DNA of 60,132 nucleotides from Rubrivivax sp. (GCA_030653505.1 JAURZK010000047.1:1-60132), one strand, 5' to 3'. Positions 26,578 to 40,831 are shown, numbered from the stretch's first letter. The notes: generated by a model from the sequence alone, not told the origin. A program made the numbers and translations.

Positions 26578-28715
26578 ACCTGCACAGCAGCCTCTGGCAC
26601 CGCGTGGCCGGCCTCAAGCCGCGCCTCGTGCCTCAACTGCGCGTGCGCCGCCAGCAGGTGCGCGGCCAGACCTGGATCGTGCTGGGCGGCGCCGGTGGCG
26701 GCCGCAGCGTGCGCATGGACCGCCAGGCCTGGACGCTCGCCGCCCGGCTGGACGGCCGCTGCACGCTGCAGCAGCTGTGGGACCGCCAGCTTGCAGCCGG
26801 CGACCCGCCGACGCAGGACGAGCTGATCGAGCTTCTGGCCCAGCTGCGCGAAGCGGCACTGCTGCAGTTCGAGCGGGGCGCCGACTTCGACCGCCTGCTG
26901 CCGCACCTGGACCGGACCGACCGTCCCCCGGCGTCGCGCAGCCTGCTCGCCTGGCGCGTGCCGCTGGCGGACCCCTCGGCGCTGCTGGACCTGCTGCAGC
27001 GGCACACACGCTGGCTGTTCACGGCACCGGTGGCCTGGCTCTGGGCGGCGGTCGTCATCGGCGCGGTGCTGCTGGCGCTGCAGCACGCCGGCGCGCTATG
27101 GGCGCACGGCGAGCGCTGGCTCGCCACGCCGCGCTACGCACTGCTGGCGGCGCTGGTGTGGCTGCCGCTCAAGCTGCTGCACGAGCTGGCGCACGGCCTG
27201 GCCGTGCGGCACTGGGGCGGCCACGTGCGCGAGGCCGGCGTCACCTTCATGTTCGGCATGCCCATGCCCTATGTCGACGCCAGTGCCGCCGCCACCTTCG
27301 TGCGGCGGCGGCGGCGTGTCGTCGTCGGCGCAGCGGGCATGATGGTCGAGCTGGCCATCGCCGCCGCCGCCCTGTGTGCCTGGCTGACGCTCGACGACGG
27401 ATGGGCGCGGGACCTGGCTTTCGTCACCCTCTTCGTCTGCGGCATCTCGGCGCTTGTCTTCAACGCCAACCCGCTGCAGCGGCTGGACGGCTATTTCATC
27501 GCCTGCGACCTGCTCGGCCTGCCCAACCTGGCGCTGCGCAGCCGCCGCTGGTGGCACGAGCGGCTGCTCGGCTGGCTGGCGCCGGCCGTCGCGCCCGAGC
27601 GCATGCCGCTCGCCCGGGGCGAAGCACCCTGGCTGGCCGTCTACGCGCCGCTTTCGTGGGCCTGCATGTTGCTGATCTGCGCCCTGGCGGTGTTCTGGCT
27701 CGGCAGCGTCTCGTTCTTGCTTGGCGCGCTGGCCGGCATGCTGCTCGGCTGGCAACTGGTGGCCATGCCGGCCGTCAGGCTGCTGGCACCGCTGGCCCGT
27801 GCCGCCCGCAGCCATGGCCAGGCGGCGGGCCGCGCACGCCGCGCAAGCGCTGCCGCGGTGGCGCTGGGGGTGGTCGTGCTCGCCGTGCCGCTGCCGCGGG
27901 CCACTGTGCTGCAAGGTGTGGTCTGGCCGCCCGAACTGGCGCAACTGCGCAGCGAGGAGGAAGGTTTCGTCGAAAGTGTGTTCGCCACCGACGGCCAGCC
28001 GGTCGACGCCGGCGCGCCGGTGATGCGACTGGCCAACCCCCGCCTCGTCGCCGAACTGACGCGCCAGCGCGCCGAGGTCGACGCGCTGGAAGCCCGGCTC
28101 TACGGCGCGCTGCCGGCCGACGCGCTGGGCGACGGTGGCGCCGCCGCCGACGCTGGCCTGGCGCTGGACACGGCGCGTGCCGCGCTCGACCGTCTGGTCG
28201 CGCGGGTCGACGCGCTCACGGTGCGTGCGCGGACGAGCGGGCGGCTGGCGCTGCCCGGCGCCAGCGACCTGGAGGGCCGCTACGTCGAGCGCGGCCGGCT
28301 TCTCGGTCAGGTCGTCGGCCCAGCGCCGCCCACTGTGCGCGCGGCGCTGCCGGAATCCGAGGCCGCAGCGCTGGGCAGCACACCACGCACCGTCTCCGTG
28401 CGCCTGGCCGCGACGCCGCACGACAGACACGTGGCCCAGGTGGTGCATGCTGGCGGCGGCGCCGGCCAGCGGCTGCCGAGCGCCGCACTGTCACAGCGCC
28501 ATGGTGGCGCGATTGCCACCGACCCGCACGACAGCGACGCCCTGCAGCCGGCGCGCCCGGTGGTGCTGCTCGACGTGCAACTTGCCGCCCCCGCTTCCGC
28601 GCGCCTGGGCGAGCGCGCCTGGGTGCGCGTCGACACCGGCCATTCGCCGCTCGCCTGGCAGGCCCTGGGCGCGGGGCGGCGCGCGCTGCTCGAACGTTTC
28701 AACGCCGGTTTCTGA
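26574..28715 (+). CDS. M50 peptidase with PqqD/RRE-like and HlyD-like domains
   Basis: A 713-residue membrane protein with three parts. Residues 1-110 resemble the PqqD-type winged-helix peptide-binding fold (RRE): RGQTWIVLGG, then RQAWTLAARLDGRCTLQQLW and PTQDELIELLAQL. The middle has several membrane helices carrying the site-2-protease motifs HELAH (His203, Glu204, His207) and NPLQRLDGYF (Asp305), so it should be an active zinc metallopeptidase within the membrane. After about residue 440 a HlyD-like periplasmic part follows (EEGFVESVFATDGQPVDAG). Similar M50-HlyD proteins occur in bacteriocin-type and surface-protein loci. Its likely job is to recognise and process or guide the LEPR-XLL protein encoded three genes downstream. 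Confidence 0.82.
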   Translation: MNLHSSLWHRVAGLKPRLVPQLRVRRQQVRGQTWIVLGGAGGGRSVRMDRQAWTLAARLDGRCTLQQLWDRQLAAGDPPTQDELIELLAQLREAALLQFERGADFDRLLPHLDRTDRPPASRSLLAWRVPLADPSALLDLLQRHTRWLFTAPVAWLWAAVVIGAVLLALQHAGALWAHGERWLATPRYALLAALVWLPLKLLHELAHGLAVRHWGGHVREAGVTFMFGMPMPYVDASAAATFVRRRRRVVVGAAGMMVELAIAAAALCAWLTLDDGWARDLAFVTLFVCGISALVFNANPLQRLDGYFIACDLLGLPNLALRSRRWWHERLLGWLAPAVAPERMPLARGEAPWLAVYAPLSWACMLLICALAVFWLGSVSFLLGALAGMLLGWQLVAMPAVRLLAPLARAARSHGQAAGRARRASAAAVALGVVVLAVPLPRATVLQGVVWPPELAQLRSEEEGFVESVFATDGQPVDAGAPVMRLANPRLVAELTRQRAEVDALEARLYGALPADALGDGGAAADAGLALDTARAALDRLVARVDALTVRARTSGRLALPGASDLEGRYVERGRLLGQVVGPAPPTVRAALPESEAAALGSTPRTVSVRLAATPHDRHVAQVVHAGGGAGQRLPSAALSQRHGGAIATDPHDSDALQPARPVVLLDVQLAAPASARLGERAWVRVDTGHSPLAWQALGAGRRALLERFNAGF

Positions 28716-28737
28716 CGCCCCCTCGGCGCCGCTCCGA

Positions 28738-30699
28738 ATGGCCCACAGCCTGCAACACCTACTGCCCCGCCCCGGCCCGGTCTGGGGCCTCGCGCCCGAG
28801 CGCCCGGTGGACCGGCCGGACCGCGCCGGGCCGCCCTGGCGTGGCGTGAGCGGCCTGGCCGGCGCGGCGGGCCTGCGGCTCGTCGCACGCCGCGCCGAAC
28901 AACACGCTGCCACGCCAGGGGCCGGCCATCCCGACGCGCTGACGGCGCTGCGCCAGCGACTGCGTCGCGAGCCGCTCGGCACCGCGCTGCTGGCGCAGGC
29001 CCTGGGCGCCGTGGCTGCCGTGGCCCGGCACACGCTGGGCCAGACGCCAAGGCGCAACCAGCTGCACGCAGCCGCCGCCCTGCTGGACCATCGACTGGCC
29101 GAGATGGCCACCGGCGAAGGCAAGACACTGGCCGTGGCGCTGGCCGCTGCCGTGGCCGCGCTTGCCGGGGTGCCGGTGCACGTGGCGACGGCCAACGACT
29201 ACCTCGCGACGCGGGACGCCAGCCTGCTGGCGCCCTTCTACGCCGCACTCGGCCTCAGCGTCGCCGCACGGCCGGGGGCCGGCGACGACAGCGCCCGCCG
29301 CGCCGTCTATGGCGCCGACGTCGTGCACGCCACCGCGCGCGACCTCGCGTTCGACTGGCTGCGCGACCGCCAGGCGGCGCAAGGCGCGGCCGAGCGCCAC
29401 GCCGCGGCGCTGGCCGGCACCGCAGCATCCAAGCCGGTGATGCGCGGACTGTGCCTGGCGCTGATCGACGAGGCCGACAGCATCCTGCTCGACGAGGCCG
29501 AACTGCCGCTCGTGCTCTCGCGCCCGGCGCCGCAGGCAGCTCGCCGCGCCTTCCTGTGGCAGGCGCTGGCGCTGGCGCGCCGGCTGGTGGACGCGCAGGA
29601 CTTCGTGCACCACACCACCGACCGCCTGGTGCGGCTGACACCGGTGGGTGAAGAACGGCTCGAACACGCCGCACGCGCCCTCGGCGGCCCCTGGCAGCGC
29701 CCGCGCTACCGCCGCGAAGCGGTGCAGCTGGCGCTGGCTGCGCTGCACGCCTACCGGCGCCACGAACACTACGTGGTGCGCGACGGCGCGGTCGAGGTGC
29801 TGGACGAGGTGACCGGCCGCGTCTCCGCCGGCCGGGTGTGGTCGCGCGGGCTGCACACCTTGCTCGCCTTCAAGGAAGGGCTGAAGCCGGCGGACGAGAC
29901 CGAGACCCTGGCGCGCACCACCTTCCAGCGTTTTTTCCAGCGCTACTGGCGCCTGGGCGGTCTGAGCGGCACCCTGTGGGAAGCGCGAGGCGAACTGCTC
30001 GCGGTCTACGGTCTGCCGGTGAACCGCATTGCGGCGCACCGGCCCTGCCGACGGCAGGTGTTGCCCGCACGTCACTTCACCAGTCGCGCCACGCTGCTGG
30101 CCGCTGCCGCCAGCCGCGCCGCGTCACTGGCCGCGGCCGGGCGGCCGGTGCTCGTCGGCACCGACAGCGTGGCCGATTCCGAAGCCGTGGCCGCAGCACT
30201 CGCCGCACAGGGTGTGCCGCACCACGTCCTGAACGCGCTGCACGATGCCGAGGAAGCCGCGATCGTCGCTGCTGCCGGGCGCGCAGCCACCGTGACCGTG
30301 GCCACCCGCATGGCGGGGCGCGGCACCGATATCGAACTCGACGCCGCCGCGCGGGCCGCCGGCGGCCTGCATGTCATCGACTGCCAGCACAACCCGTCAC
30401 GCCGGCTGGACCGCCAGCTCGCTGGCCGTGCCGCTCGCCGCGGTGAGCCGGGCAGCGTCGAAGCGTGGCGCTGTGCTCACCTGGCAGCGACGGGGGCTCA
30501 AGCGGGCGCTGCATCTGCCGAAGTAAGGACACCATGGAAAGCATCCCTTCCTCCCTTCCTGCGCGGCTGGCTCGCGAAGGCTTCCCACACCTGGCGTCAG
30601 CGCCGGGAGGAAGGCCGCCGCGTCGCGTTGCGGCGCGACCTGCTGCGCCAGGACCTGGCTTGGGAACGCCGGCTCGCCTTTGCCGGTCCGCCGGCATGA
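28738..30699 (+). CDS. Shortened SecA-like ATPase
   Basis: A 653-residue SecA-family motor, clearly shorter than housekeeping SecA (about 900). Motor motifs are intact: EMATGEGKT (Lys129), LIDEADSILLDEA (Asp244), TRMAGRGTDIE (Arg524) and RQLAGRAARRGEPGS. The preprotein-crosslinking region is recognisable from DRLVRLTPVGEERLE and HYVVRDGAVEVLDEVTGR. After the second nucleotide-binding domain only about 80 residues remain, ending in a basic stretch, so the helical wing and scaffold and the zinc-binding tail are missing. It begins 22 bases after the M50 gene and overlaps the next by ATGA. I infer a dedicated, SecA2-like motor for this operon. Confidence 0.88.
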   Translation: MAHSLQHLLPRPGPVWGLAPERPVDRPDRAGPPWRGVSGLAGAAGLRLVARRAEQHAATPGAGHPDALTALRQRLRREPLGTALLAQALGAVAAVARHTLGQTPRRNQLHAAAALLDHRLAEMATGEGKTLAVALAAAVAALAGVPVHVATANDYLATRDASLLAPFYAALGLSVAARPGAGDDSARRAVYGADVVHATARDLAFDWLRDRQAAQGAAERHAAALAGTAASKPVMRGLCLALIDEADSILLDEAELPLVLSRPAPQAARRAFLWQALALARRLVDAQDFVHHTTDRLVRLTPVGEERLEHAARALGGPWQRPRYRREAVQLALAALHAYRRHEHYVVRDGAVEVLDEVTGRVSAGRVWSRGLHTLLAFKEGLKPADETETLARTTFQRFFQRYWRLGGLSGTLWEARGELLAVYGLPVNRIAAHRPCRRQVLPARHFTSRATLLAAAASRAASLAAAGRPVLVGTDSVADSEAVAAALAAQGVPHHVLNALHDAEEAAIVAAAGRAATVTVATRMAGRGTDIELDAAARAAGGLHVIDCQHNPSRRLDRQLAGRAARRGEPGSVEAWRCAHLAATGAQAGAASAEVRTPWKASLPPFLRGWLAKASHTWRQRREEGRRVALRRDLLRQDLAWERRLAFAGPPA

Positions 30700-31616
30700 G
30701 CGGCGCCGGCGCGCTGGCCGCACTGGTCACCCTCGCTAGTGTCGTGATTGCAGCGTCTGCCGCCTCCGCGGCGCCGTTGACGCCCGGCGGCACTGCCGCC
30801 GGGGTGGCCGCCCCGCGCCCGCTGGGCTGCCTGATCGAGCCCGACCGCGTCGCCGACGTCGGCTCGCAGCTGGTGGGCGTCGTGCAGCAACTGCATGTCG
30901 AGCGCGGCGACGTCGTGCGCGCCGGCCAGGCGTTGGTGGTGATGCGTGCCGACGTCGAACTCGCCAACTTACGTGTCGCGCAGCGCCGCGCCGCCGTCAA
31001 CGCCGACGTGCGCGCCGCCGAGGCCTCGCTTGCACTGGCGCGCCAGAAGGTGGTGCGCGCCGAGGCCCTGGTGGCGCAGGGCTTCGTCTCCGAACAGGCC
31101 AGCGAGCTGGCGCGTGGCGAGCACGAACTGGCGGCACAGAAGTTGAACCAGGTTGCCAGCCAGCGCGACATCTGGCACCAGGAGCACCGCGTTGCCGAAG
31201 CCCAGCTCGCGCTGCGCACGGTACGCGCGCCCTTTGCCGGTGTCGTCGTCGAGCGCTTCGCCACCGCTGGCGAGCGCGTCGAGGAAAAACCGCTGGTGCG
31301 GGTGGCGGTGATCAACCCGCTGCGCGTCGAGCTCATGGTGCCGACGGCGCAGTACGGCCGCGTCAAGCCGGGCGACCGGCTGTCGATACAGCCCGAGCTG
31401 CCCGGCACCGCCCCGGTGATGGCCACGGTGAGCCACGTCGACCGCGTGCTGGATGCGGCGAGCAACAGTTTTCGCGTCAGGCTGGTGCTGCCCAACCCCC
31501 AGCATCGACTGCCTGCTGGTCTGCGCTGCCGCGCCGAGCTCCCGACGCATGTGTCCGCCGTCGCCGCGGGCGCGGCCGCGGCCGTCGCCGTCGTGGCGCG
31601 GCCGGGCGCGCGCTGA
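30696..31616 (+). CDS. HlyD/RND-type periplasmic adaptor
   Basis: A 306-residue adaptor. It has an N-terminal signal or anchor (LAALVTLASVVIAASAASAA), a lipoyl-type half-motif (VGVVQQLHVERGDVVRAGQAL), a coiled-coil hairpin (about residues 90-165), the returning half TVRAPFAGVVVERFATAGERV, and a beta-barrel ending with PAGLRCRAELP. It resembles periplasmic adaptors of efflux pumps. It overlaps the SecA-like gene (ATGA) and precedes the large LEPR-XLL gene by eight bases, so it is probably part of the export path rather than of a drug pump; no RND pump gene is nearby. Confidence 0.85.
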   Translation: MSGAGALAALVTLASVVIAASAASAAPLTPGGTAAGVAAPRPLGCLIEPDRVADVGSQLVGVVQQLHVERGDVVRAGQALVVMRADVELANLRVAQRRAAVNADVRAAEASLALARQKVVRAEALVAQGFVSEQASELARGEHELAAQKLNQVASQRDIWHQEHRVAEAQLALRTVRAPFAGVVVERFATAGERVEEKPLVRVAVINPLRVELMVPTAQYGRVKPGDRLSIQPELPGTAPVMATVSHVDRVLDAASNSFRVRLVLPNPQHRLPAGLRCRAELPTHVSAVAAGAAAAVAVVARPGAR

Positions 31617-31624
31617 GCACGACC

Positions 31625-35427
<3,803 letters not shown>

Positions 35428-35431
<4 letters not shown>

Positions 35432-37968
35432 ACCCCTTGCGCGCGTTGCCACACCTGTCCAGCCGGGTCCACATGGCGCTGGGTCTCGGCGGGCTGGCCG
35501 TCGCCGTCGTGCTGGCGGCCACCTGGCTCGGCCTCGTGCCCGACGGCGAGGCGCTGGAGCGCCGCGAGCGTGCGGCGCTCGCCGAGACCCTGGCGCTCAC
35601 CACCTCGGGCCGATTGGAGACGCAGGCGCTGCAGCCGCTGGCCAACACACTGGGCCTGGTGAAAGAGCGCATCGCCTCGCTGCGCACCCTGGGCGTGCGT
35701 GCCGCCGACGGCACGCTGGTCATCGAGGCCGGCGGCCACGACGCCTGCTGGCCCGAGGTGACACCCGAACGTTCAGGTGCCACGTTCGTGAGCGTGCCGC
35801 TGTGGCAGAACGGACAGCCGTGGGGCCAGATGGAGCTGTGCTTCACGCCGCAGCGCGCCCAGGGCTGGGTTGGCTGGCTGCAGGAGCCGGCGTTGCAGGT
35901 CTCGCTCTTCGTCTTCCTCACCGGCGCCTTCGGGTTCTGGCTCTACCTGGGCCGCATGCTGCGCGAACTGGACCCGTCGCGCGCGGTGCCGCCCCGCGTT
36001 CGCGCCGCCTACGACACGCTCACCGAAGGTTTGCTGGTGCTGGACCGGGACGGCCGCATCGTGCTGGCCAACCGCTCCACCGCCACGCTGCTGGGGGTGG
36101 ATGCAACGGGGCTGGTCGGACGCACGCCTTCGGACTTCGACTGGACCGAGCCCGGCGCCGTGGCGCCGCTGGCGCGGGCCGACCTGCCATGGCAGCAGGC
36201 GCTGGCCGACGGCGCGCCGCAGCGCGACCGCCACCTGCACGTGGCGCGCGCCGACGGCATGCGCTTTTCGCTGCGCGCCAACTGCTCGCCCATCGCCGAC
36301 GACCGCGGCGGCCTGCAGGCGCTCGTCATCAGCTTCCAGGACGTGACCGAGCTCGAGCGGCGCGGCGAGGCGCTGCGCGCAGCCAAGGAACAGGCCGACG
36401 CCGCCAACCAGGCCAAGAGCCAGTTCCTGGCCAGCATGAGCCACGAGATCCGCACGCCGATGAACGCCATCCTCGGCTTCACCGACGTGCTGCGCCGGTC
36501 CGCACTGCGCGACCACGGCGACGCGTCGCGCCACCTGGAGATCATCCACTCGAGTGGTCAGCATCTGCTGAACCTCATCAACGACATCCTCGACCTCTCG
36601 AAGGTGGAGTCGGGCCGGCTCGAGGCAGAGCGCGTCGCGGTGGCACCGCACCGCGTGGCACAGGAGGTGGTGGCGACGCTCATCGAGCGTGCGCAAGCCA
36701 AGGGCCTGGTGCTCGAACTGCAGGCGCCCGCTGCGCTGCCCGGCACCATCGAGGCCGACCCGGCGCGGCTGCGCCAGGTGCTGACGAACCTGGTGGGCAA
36801 CGCCATCAAGTTCACCGAGCACGGCGCGGTGCGCGTGGTGCTGCGCATGGAACGCCAGGCCACGGGTGCGCGCTACGTCGTCGACGTCAGCGACTCGGGC
36901 ATCGGCATCGCGCCGGACAAGCTGGAGTCGGTGTTCGAGCCCTTCGTGCAGGCCGAGGCCTCGACGACGCGCCGCTTCGGCGGCACCGGGCTCGGCCTGA
37001 CCATCAGCCGCGGCTTCGCGCGGGCCATGGGCGGCGACATCACGGTGGCCAGCGTACCGGGCGAAGGCACCACCTTCAGCCTCTGGCTCGACGCCGGCGC
37101 GGTGGATGACACGACGCTGGTCTCGCCCGCGGCGCTGCTCGAACAGTCGGCCGCCGCAGCGCCGCTGGCCTCACGCGACTGGCGCTTCGCACCCAGACGT
37201 GTGCTGGTCGCCGACGACGGCGACAACAACCGCAGCCTGGTGCGCCTGCTGCTGGAGGAGGTGGGTCTCGTGGTCGAGGAAGCTGCCAACGGCCGCCTCG
37301 CCGTCGACCGGGTGCAGGCCGGGGGCATCGACCTCGTGTTGATGGACATGCAGATGCCCGAGATGGACGGCGCCACCGCCACGCGCACGCTGCGCCAGCT
37401 CGGGCACACGTTGCCGGTGGTGGCGCTCACCGCCAACGCGATGAAGGGCTTCGAGCGCGAACTCGATGAAGCGGGCTTCAGCGGTTTCCAGACCAAGCCC
37501 ATCGACCGCGAGGCGCTGCTGGCCGAGCTGGCCTCGCGGCTGGGCGGCGTGGAGGTGGAATTCGCCCCGCGGCCCGCGACAGCGCCCGCGGTGGTGACGA
37601 CCGTGACGGCCGACACCGCACAAGTCGACGACGAGACACCGCTCGTGTCGCGCCTGGCCTCCCATCCGAGGTTGGCGCGCCTGGTGGCCAGTTTCGGGGC
37701 CGAGTTCACGGCCCGCCGTGCGCGCATGCATGCGGCGCTCGCCGCCTCCGACATGACCGAACTGGCAGCGCTGGCTCACTGGCTCAAGGGCTCCGGCGGC
37801 AGCATGGGTTACGACGACCTGTTCGAGCCGGCGCGCGCACTGGAGCACGCGGCGCACGCCGGCGACGCCGCGCGCGCCGCCGCGATGCTCGCCACGATCG
37901 ACCACCTGGGCCGCCGCCTCGAGCGCGCCATGCCGACTGCTACCGCCATGGCCGAGGCCACGCCGTGA
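35428..37968 (+). CDS. Hybrid sensor histidine kinase with Hpt domain
   Basis: An 846-residue membrane sensor. Two membrane helices (about residues 13-33 and 150-172) enclose a periplasmic sensor region. Then follow a PAS domain (about 195-305), HisKA with phospho-accepting His339 in [13 protein letters not shown], an HATPase domain ([20 protein letters not shown]), a receiver domain with Asp640 in [12 protein letters not shown], and a C-terminal Hpt domain with His784 ([10 protein letters not shown]). It should run a His-Asp-His phosphorelay whose final target is probably the response regulator just downstream. Its start overlaps the stop of the surface-protein gene (ATGA), tying it to the export operon. 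Confidence 0.92.
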
Positions 37969-39758
37969 TGAACGACGTCTGGCACGATTTGCTGCGCGCC
38001 GAGCCGGGTGCCGAGACCACGGCCCGATCTCCGCTGCAGGACTTGACCGTGATGATGGTGGACGACGAGCCGCTGATGACGGCGCTCATCGAGACCCACC
38101 TGGAAGATGCGGGCTATACGCGCTTCATCGGCTGCAACGACCCGCGCGACGCGCTGGCACTGGCACGCCGCGAGCGGCCCGGCGTGGTGCTGCTCGACCT
38201 GATGATGCCGCAGATGTCCGGCTTCGAGGTGCTGGAGGCGATGCGCGCCGACGAGGCCTTGCGCTACACCCCGGTGATCGTGCTCACCGCGGCCACCGGC
38301 TCCGAGGCGCGGCTGCGCGCACTGCGCCTGGGGGCCACCGACTTCCTGTCCAAACCGGTCGACGAGAGCGAACTCGTGCTGCGGGTGCGCAACACGCTCG
38401 CCTTCCAGCAGTACGCCGACCGGGCGCTGCACCACGATCCCGTGACCGACCTGCCGAACGACCGGCTCTTCACGCGCGCCATCGATGCCGCGCTAGAGCG
38501 CATGCCCACGGCCGGCGGCCTGGTCGCGCTGGTGAGCGTGGAGCTGCCCGATGGCCGCCAGCTGCGCGAGAGCTTCGGCCAGCGTGCCGCCGATGAGCTG
38601 GCGCGCGTGGTGGCGCAGCGGCTGCGCCGCTTCGCAGAGCATGAGGCGTGCACCCGCGACCCGACGCTGCCGCCATTGGCGCGCTTGGACGCCGACGACT
38701 ACGCGCTGTTGCTCGAGGGCCTGGCCAGCGTCGACGCGGTGGAGGCCGTCGCCAAGCGCCTGCTGTGCGTGCTTGCCGCTCCGGCAGCGCTCTCGGTGCA
38801 CGAGGTCGTGCCGACGGCCTGGATCGGTGTCGCCCTGGCGCCCGTAGACGGCTGTGACGCCGAGACGCTGCGCAAGAGTGCCGATCTGGCTGCCGGGCAC
38901 GCGCGCCAGCACGGCGCGCTTTCGGTGATGTTCGCCTCGCCCGAGCTCAACGTGCGTTCGCAGCAACGCATGACGCTGGGCGCCCAGCTGCGCGGCGCGG
39001 CGGGGCGCGGCGAGCTGCGTCTGCATTACCAGCCCCAGGTCGACCTGGTGCACGGCGGGCTCGTCGGCGCCGAGGCGCTGGTGCGCTGGCAGCACCCACA
39101 GCACGGCCTCATGGCGCCGGCAGAGTTCGTGCCGCTGGCCGAGGAGATGGGCCTCATCACCGGCATCGGCGAATGGGTCCTGGGCCAGGCCTGCCGCGAC
39201 ACAGCCAGCTGGTCGCACCGCGGCCTGGGCGACCTGCGCATCGCCGTCAACGTCGCCAAGCCGCAGTTCCTGGCCGGCAACCTGTGCGCGGTGCTGCGTC
39301 AGGCACTCTTCGACGCCGGTCTGCCGCCCGAGCGGCTGGTGGTGGAGCTCACCGAGAGCATGCTGATGGACGACGTCGCGGCTGCGCTGGCGCTGATGCA
39401 CGAGCTGAAGGGCCTGGGCGTCACGCTGTCCATCGACGACTTCGGCACCGGCTACTCATCGCTGGGCTACCTCAAGCGATTCCCGCTCGACGAATTGAAG
39501 ATCGACCGCTCCTTCGTCACCGACCTGCCCGGCGGACGGGCCGACGAGGCGATCGCGCGCGCGGTCGTTGAACTCGGGCACAACCTGGGTATGACGGTGA
39601 TCGCCGAAGGCGTCGAGACCGAGGCGCAGCGTGCCTGCCTGGCGGCGCTGGGCTGCGACACCTACCAGGGCTTCCTCTTCAGCAGGCCGCTGCCGGCGGA
39701 GGCCTTCGTCGCCTTGCTCGAAAGCCGCGCGGCGGCGGGTGCGGTCTGCGCCGGGTGA
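37968..39758 (+). CDS. Response regulator with degenerate GGDEF and EAL domains
   Basis: A 596-residue protein. Receiver domain with Asp77 in [13 protein letters not shown] and Lys in LSKPVD; then a GGDEF-type domain whose signature has become [10 protein letters not shown], so it should not synthesise c-di-GMP; then an EAL domain with the key residues (EALVRW, Glu369; [15 protein letters not shown], Asp490-Asp491; EGVETE). It is probably a phosphorylation-controlled c-di-GMP phosphodiesterase. The ATG at 37968 shares a base with the kinase stop (TGATG); GTG 37965 is the alternative start. Its place in the operon suggests that c-di-GMP level controls the surface protein. Confidence 0.92.
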   Translation: MNDVWHDLLRAEPGAETTARSPLQDLTVMMVDDEPLMTALIETHLEDAGYTRFIGCNDPRDALALARRERPGVVLLDLMMPQMSGFEVLEAMRADEALRYTPVIVLTAATGSEARLRALRLGATDFLSKPVDESELVLRVRNTLAFQQYADRALHHDPVTDLPNDRLFTRAIDAALERMPTAGGLVALVSVELPDGRQLRESFGQRAADELARVVAQRLRRFAEHEACTRDPTLPPLARLDADDYALLLEGLASVDAVEAVAKRLLCVLAAPAALSVHEVVPTAWIGVALAPVDGCDAETLRKSADLAAGHARQHGALSVMFASPELNVRSQQRMTLGAQLRGAAGRGELRLHYQPQVDLVHGGLVGAEALVRWQHPQHGLMAPAEFVPLAEEMGLITGIGEWVLGQACRDTASWSHRGLGDLRIAVNVAKPQFLAGNLCAVLRQALFDAGLPPERLVVELTESMLMDDVAAALALMHELKGLGVTLSIDDFGTGYSSLGYLKRFPLDELKIDRSFVTDLPGGRADEAIARAVVELGHNLGMTVIAEGVETEAQRACLAALGCDTYQGFLFSRPLPAEAFVALLESRAAAGAVCAG

Positions 39759-39839
39759 CCCGGCGATGCGGGGGGCCGCTGAAAGCCGGCGCTGAAGGCG
39801 TGGACTGGCCATGCGCGGCACGAAGCACACAATGTGCTG

Positions 39840-40763
39840 ATGAGCACCGAAGACGCACCCGCTTTCCGGCCCCTGACCGGCATCTACGAGCCGTCTGCAA
39901 TACATCAGCTGCCTGACGGCCGCTTTCTGGTGGCCGAGGACGAGAAGGCCCGTCCGCTGAGCCTGGTGACCCTCGGCGCCGATGGTTCGGTCGAGACCGC
40001 AGCATTGACCGCCGGCCTGCTTCAGCTGTTCAGCTCTTTCTGGAAACTGGACGATCTCGAAGGCCTGACTGGCGACCGGGCGGGATTTGTCTACGCCATC
40101 ACGTCGCACTCGCGCGATGACGAAGGCCACGAGAAGAAGTCGCGCGAGAAGCTGGTGCGGTTTCGGGTAGAGGGCGATCGCGTCGTCGATCCCAAAGCAG
40201 TCGATGGCTTGAAGGACGCTCTCGTGGCCCGGCATGCCGTGCTGGCGGCAGCTGCCCAGGTACGGGATGTCAAAGCCGGCGGCGGGCTCAACATCGAAGG
40301 GCTGGAGTTCAGCCCCGACCAGCAGCGACTGCTGGTCGGGTTCCGCAGCCCGCTGCGCGAGGGTCGAGCGCTCATCGCCTGCATCGAGAACCCCTCCGAA
40401 GTCTTCGAGTCGAACGCGCCACCCCGGATCGCGCCCTTGCTCGAGGAACTGGACCTCGCCGGCCACGGCATCCGCGGCTTGTCGTATGTGCCCGCCCTGG
40501 GAGCGTATCTGGTGATCGGCGGCCCGACATCACGCGAGCCGGCCGACTTCGCCCTCTGGCGCTGGAGTGGCGAGCCGGGCGCGCCAGCGCGCCGCTTGAC
40601 GGCTCCTGGCCTGCGCGGCCTGGAGAAGGCCGAAGGCGTGAGCCCAGCGTTCGTCGGCGGCTTGCAGCGAATCATCGTCGTCAGCGACGACGGGAACAGG
40701 GACGCCGGACGCTTTGCGGGTTTCCTCCTGCTCGACCCGGCTTCGCTGCAGGCCGCGGTTTGA
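39840..40763 (+). CDS. DUF3616 family protein
   Basis: A 307-residue protein resembling DUF3616 proteins, which look like beta-propellers of unknown function. Features are FEP-like IYEPSAIHQLPDGRFLVAEDE near the start, DDLEGLTGDRAGFVYAITSHSR, NIEGLEFSPDQQRLLVGFRSP and the final RIIVVSDDG. No signal peptide, so it is cytoplasmic. ATG 39840 was chosen; GTG 39834 would add two residues. It stands alone, 81 bases after the EAL gene. Confidence 0.8.
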   Translation: MSTEDAPAFRPLTGIYEPSAIHQLPDGRFLVAEDEKARPLSLVTLGADGSVETAALTAGLLQLFSSFWKLDDLEGLTGDRAGFVYAITSHSRDDEGHEKKSREKLVRFRVEGDRVVDPKAVDGLKDALVARHAVLAAAAQVRDVKAGGGLNIEGLEFSPDQQRLLVGFRSPLREGRALIACIENPSEVFESNAPPRIAPLLEELDLAGHGIRGLSYVPALGAYLVIGGPTSREPADFALWRWSGEPGAPARRLTAPGLRGLEKAEGVSPAFVGGLQRIIVVSDDGNRDAGRFAGFLLLDPASLQAAV

Positions 40764-40831
40764 TCAACTCGCGTGGCGCGCCCTCAGCCGGCTCAGATCC
40801 CATGCCACACCCAGCCCCAGGAGCCCACCCC

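Noticed and set aside
25192..31616. Type I secretion system
   Set aside because: Adaptors are present but no ABC ATPase or TolC-like channel, and the cargo lacks a C-terminal RTX-type signal; the SecA-like and M50 genes do not belong to type I systems.
38690..38720. Active diguanylate cyclase domain in the response regulator
   Set aside because: The GGDEF signature is replaced by LDADDY, so c-di-GMP synthesis is not expected.
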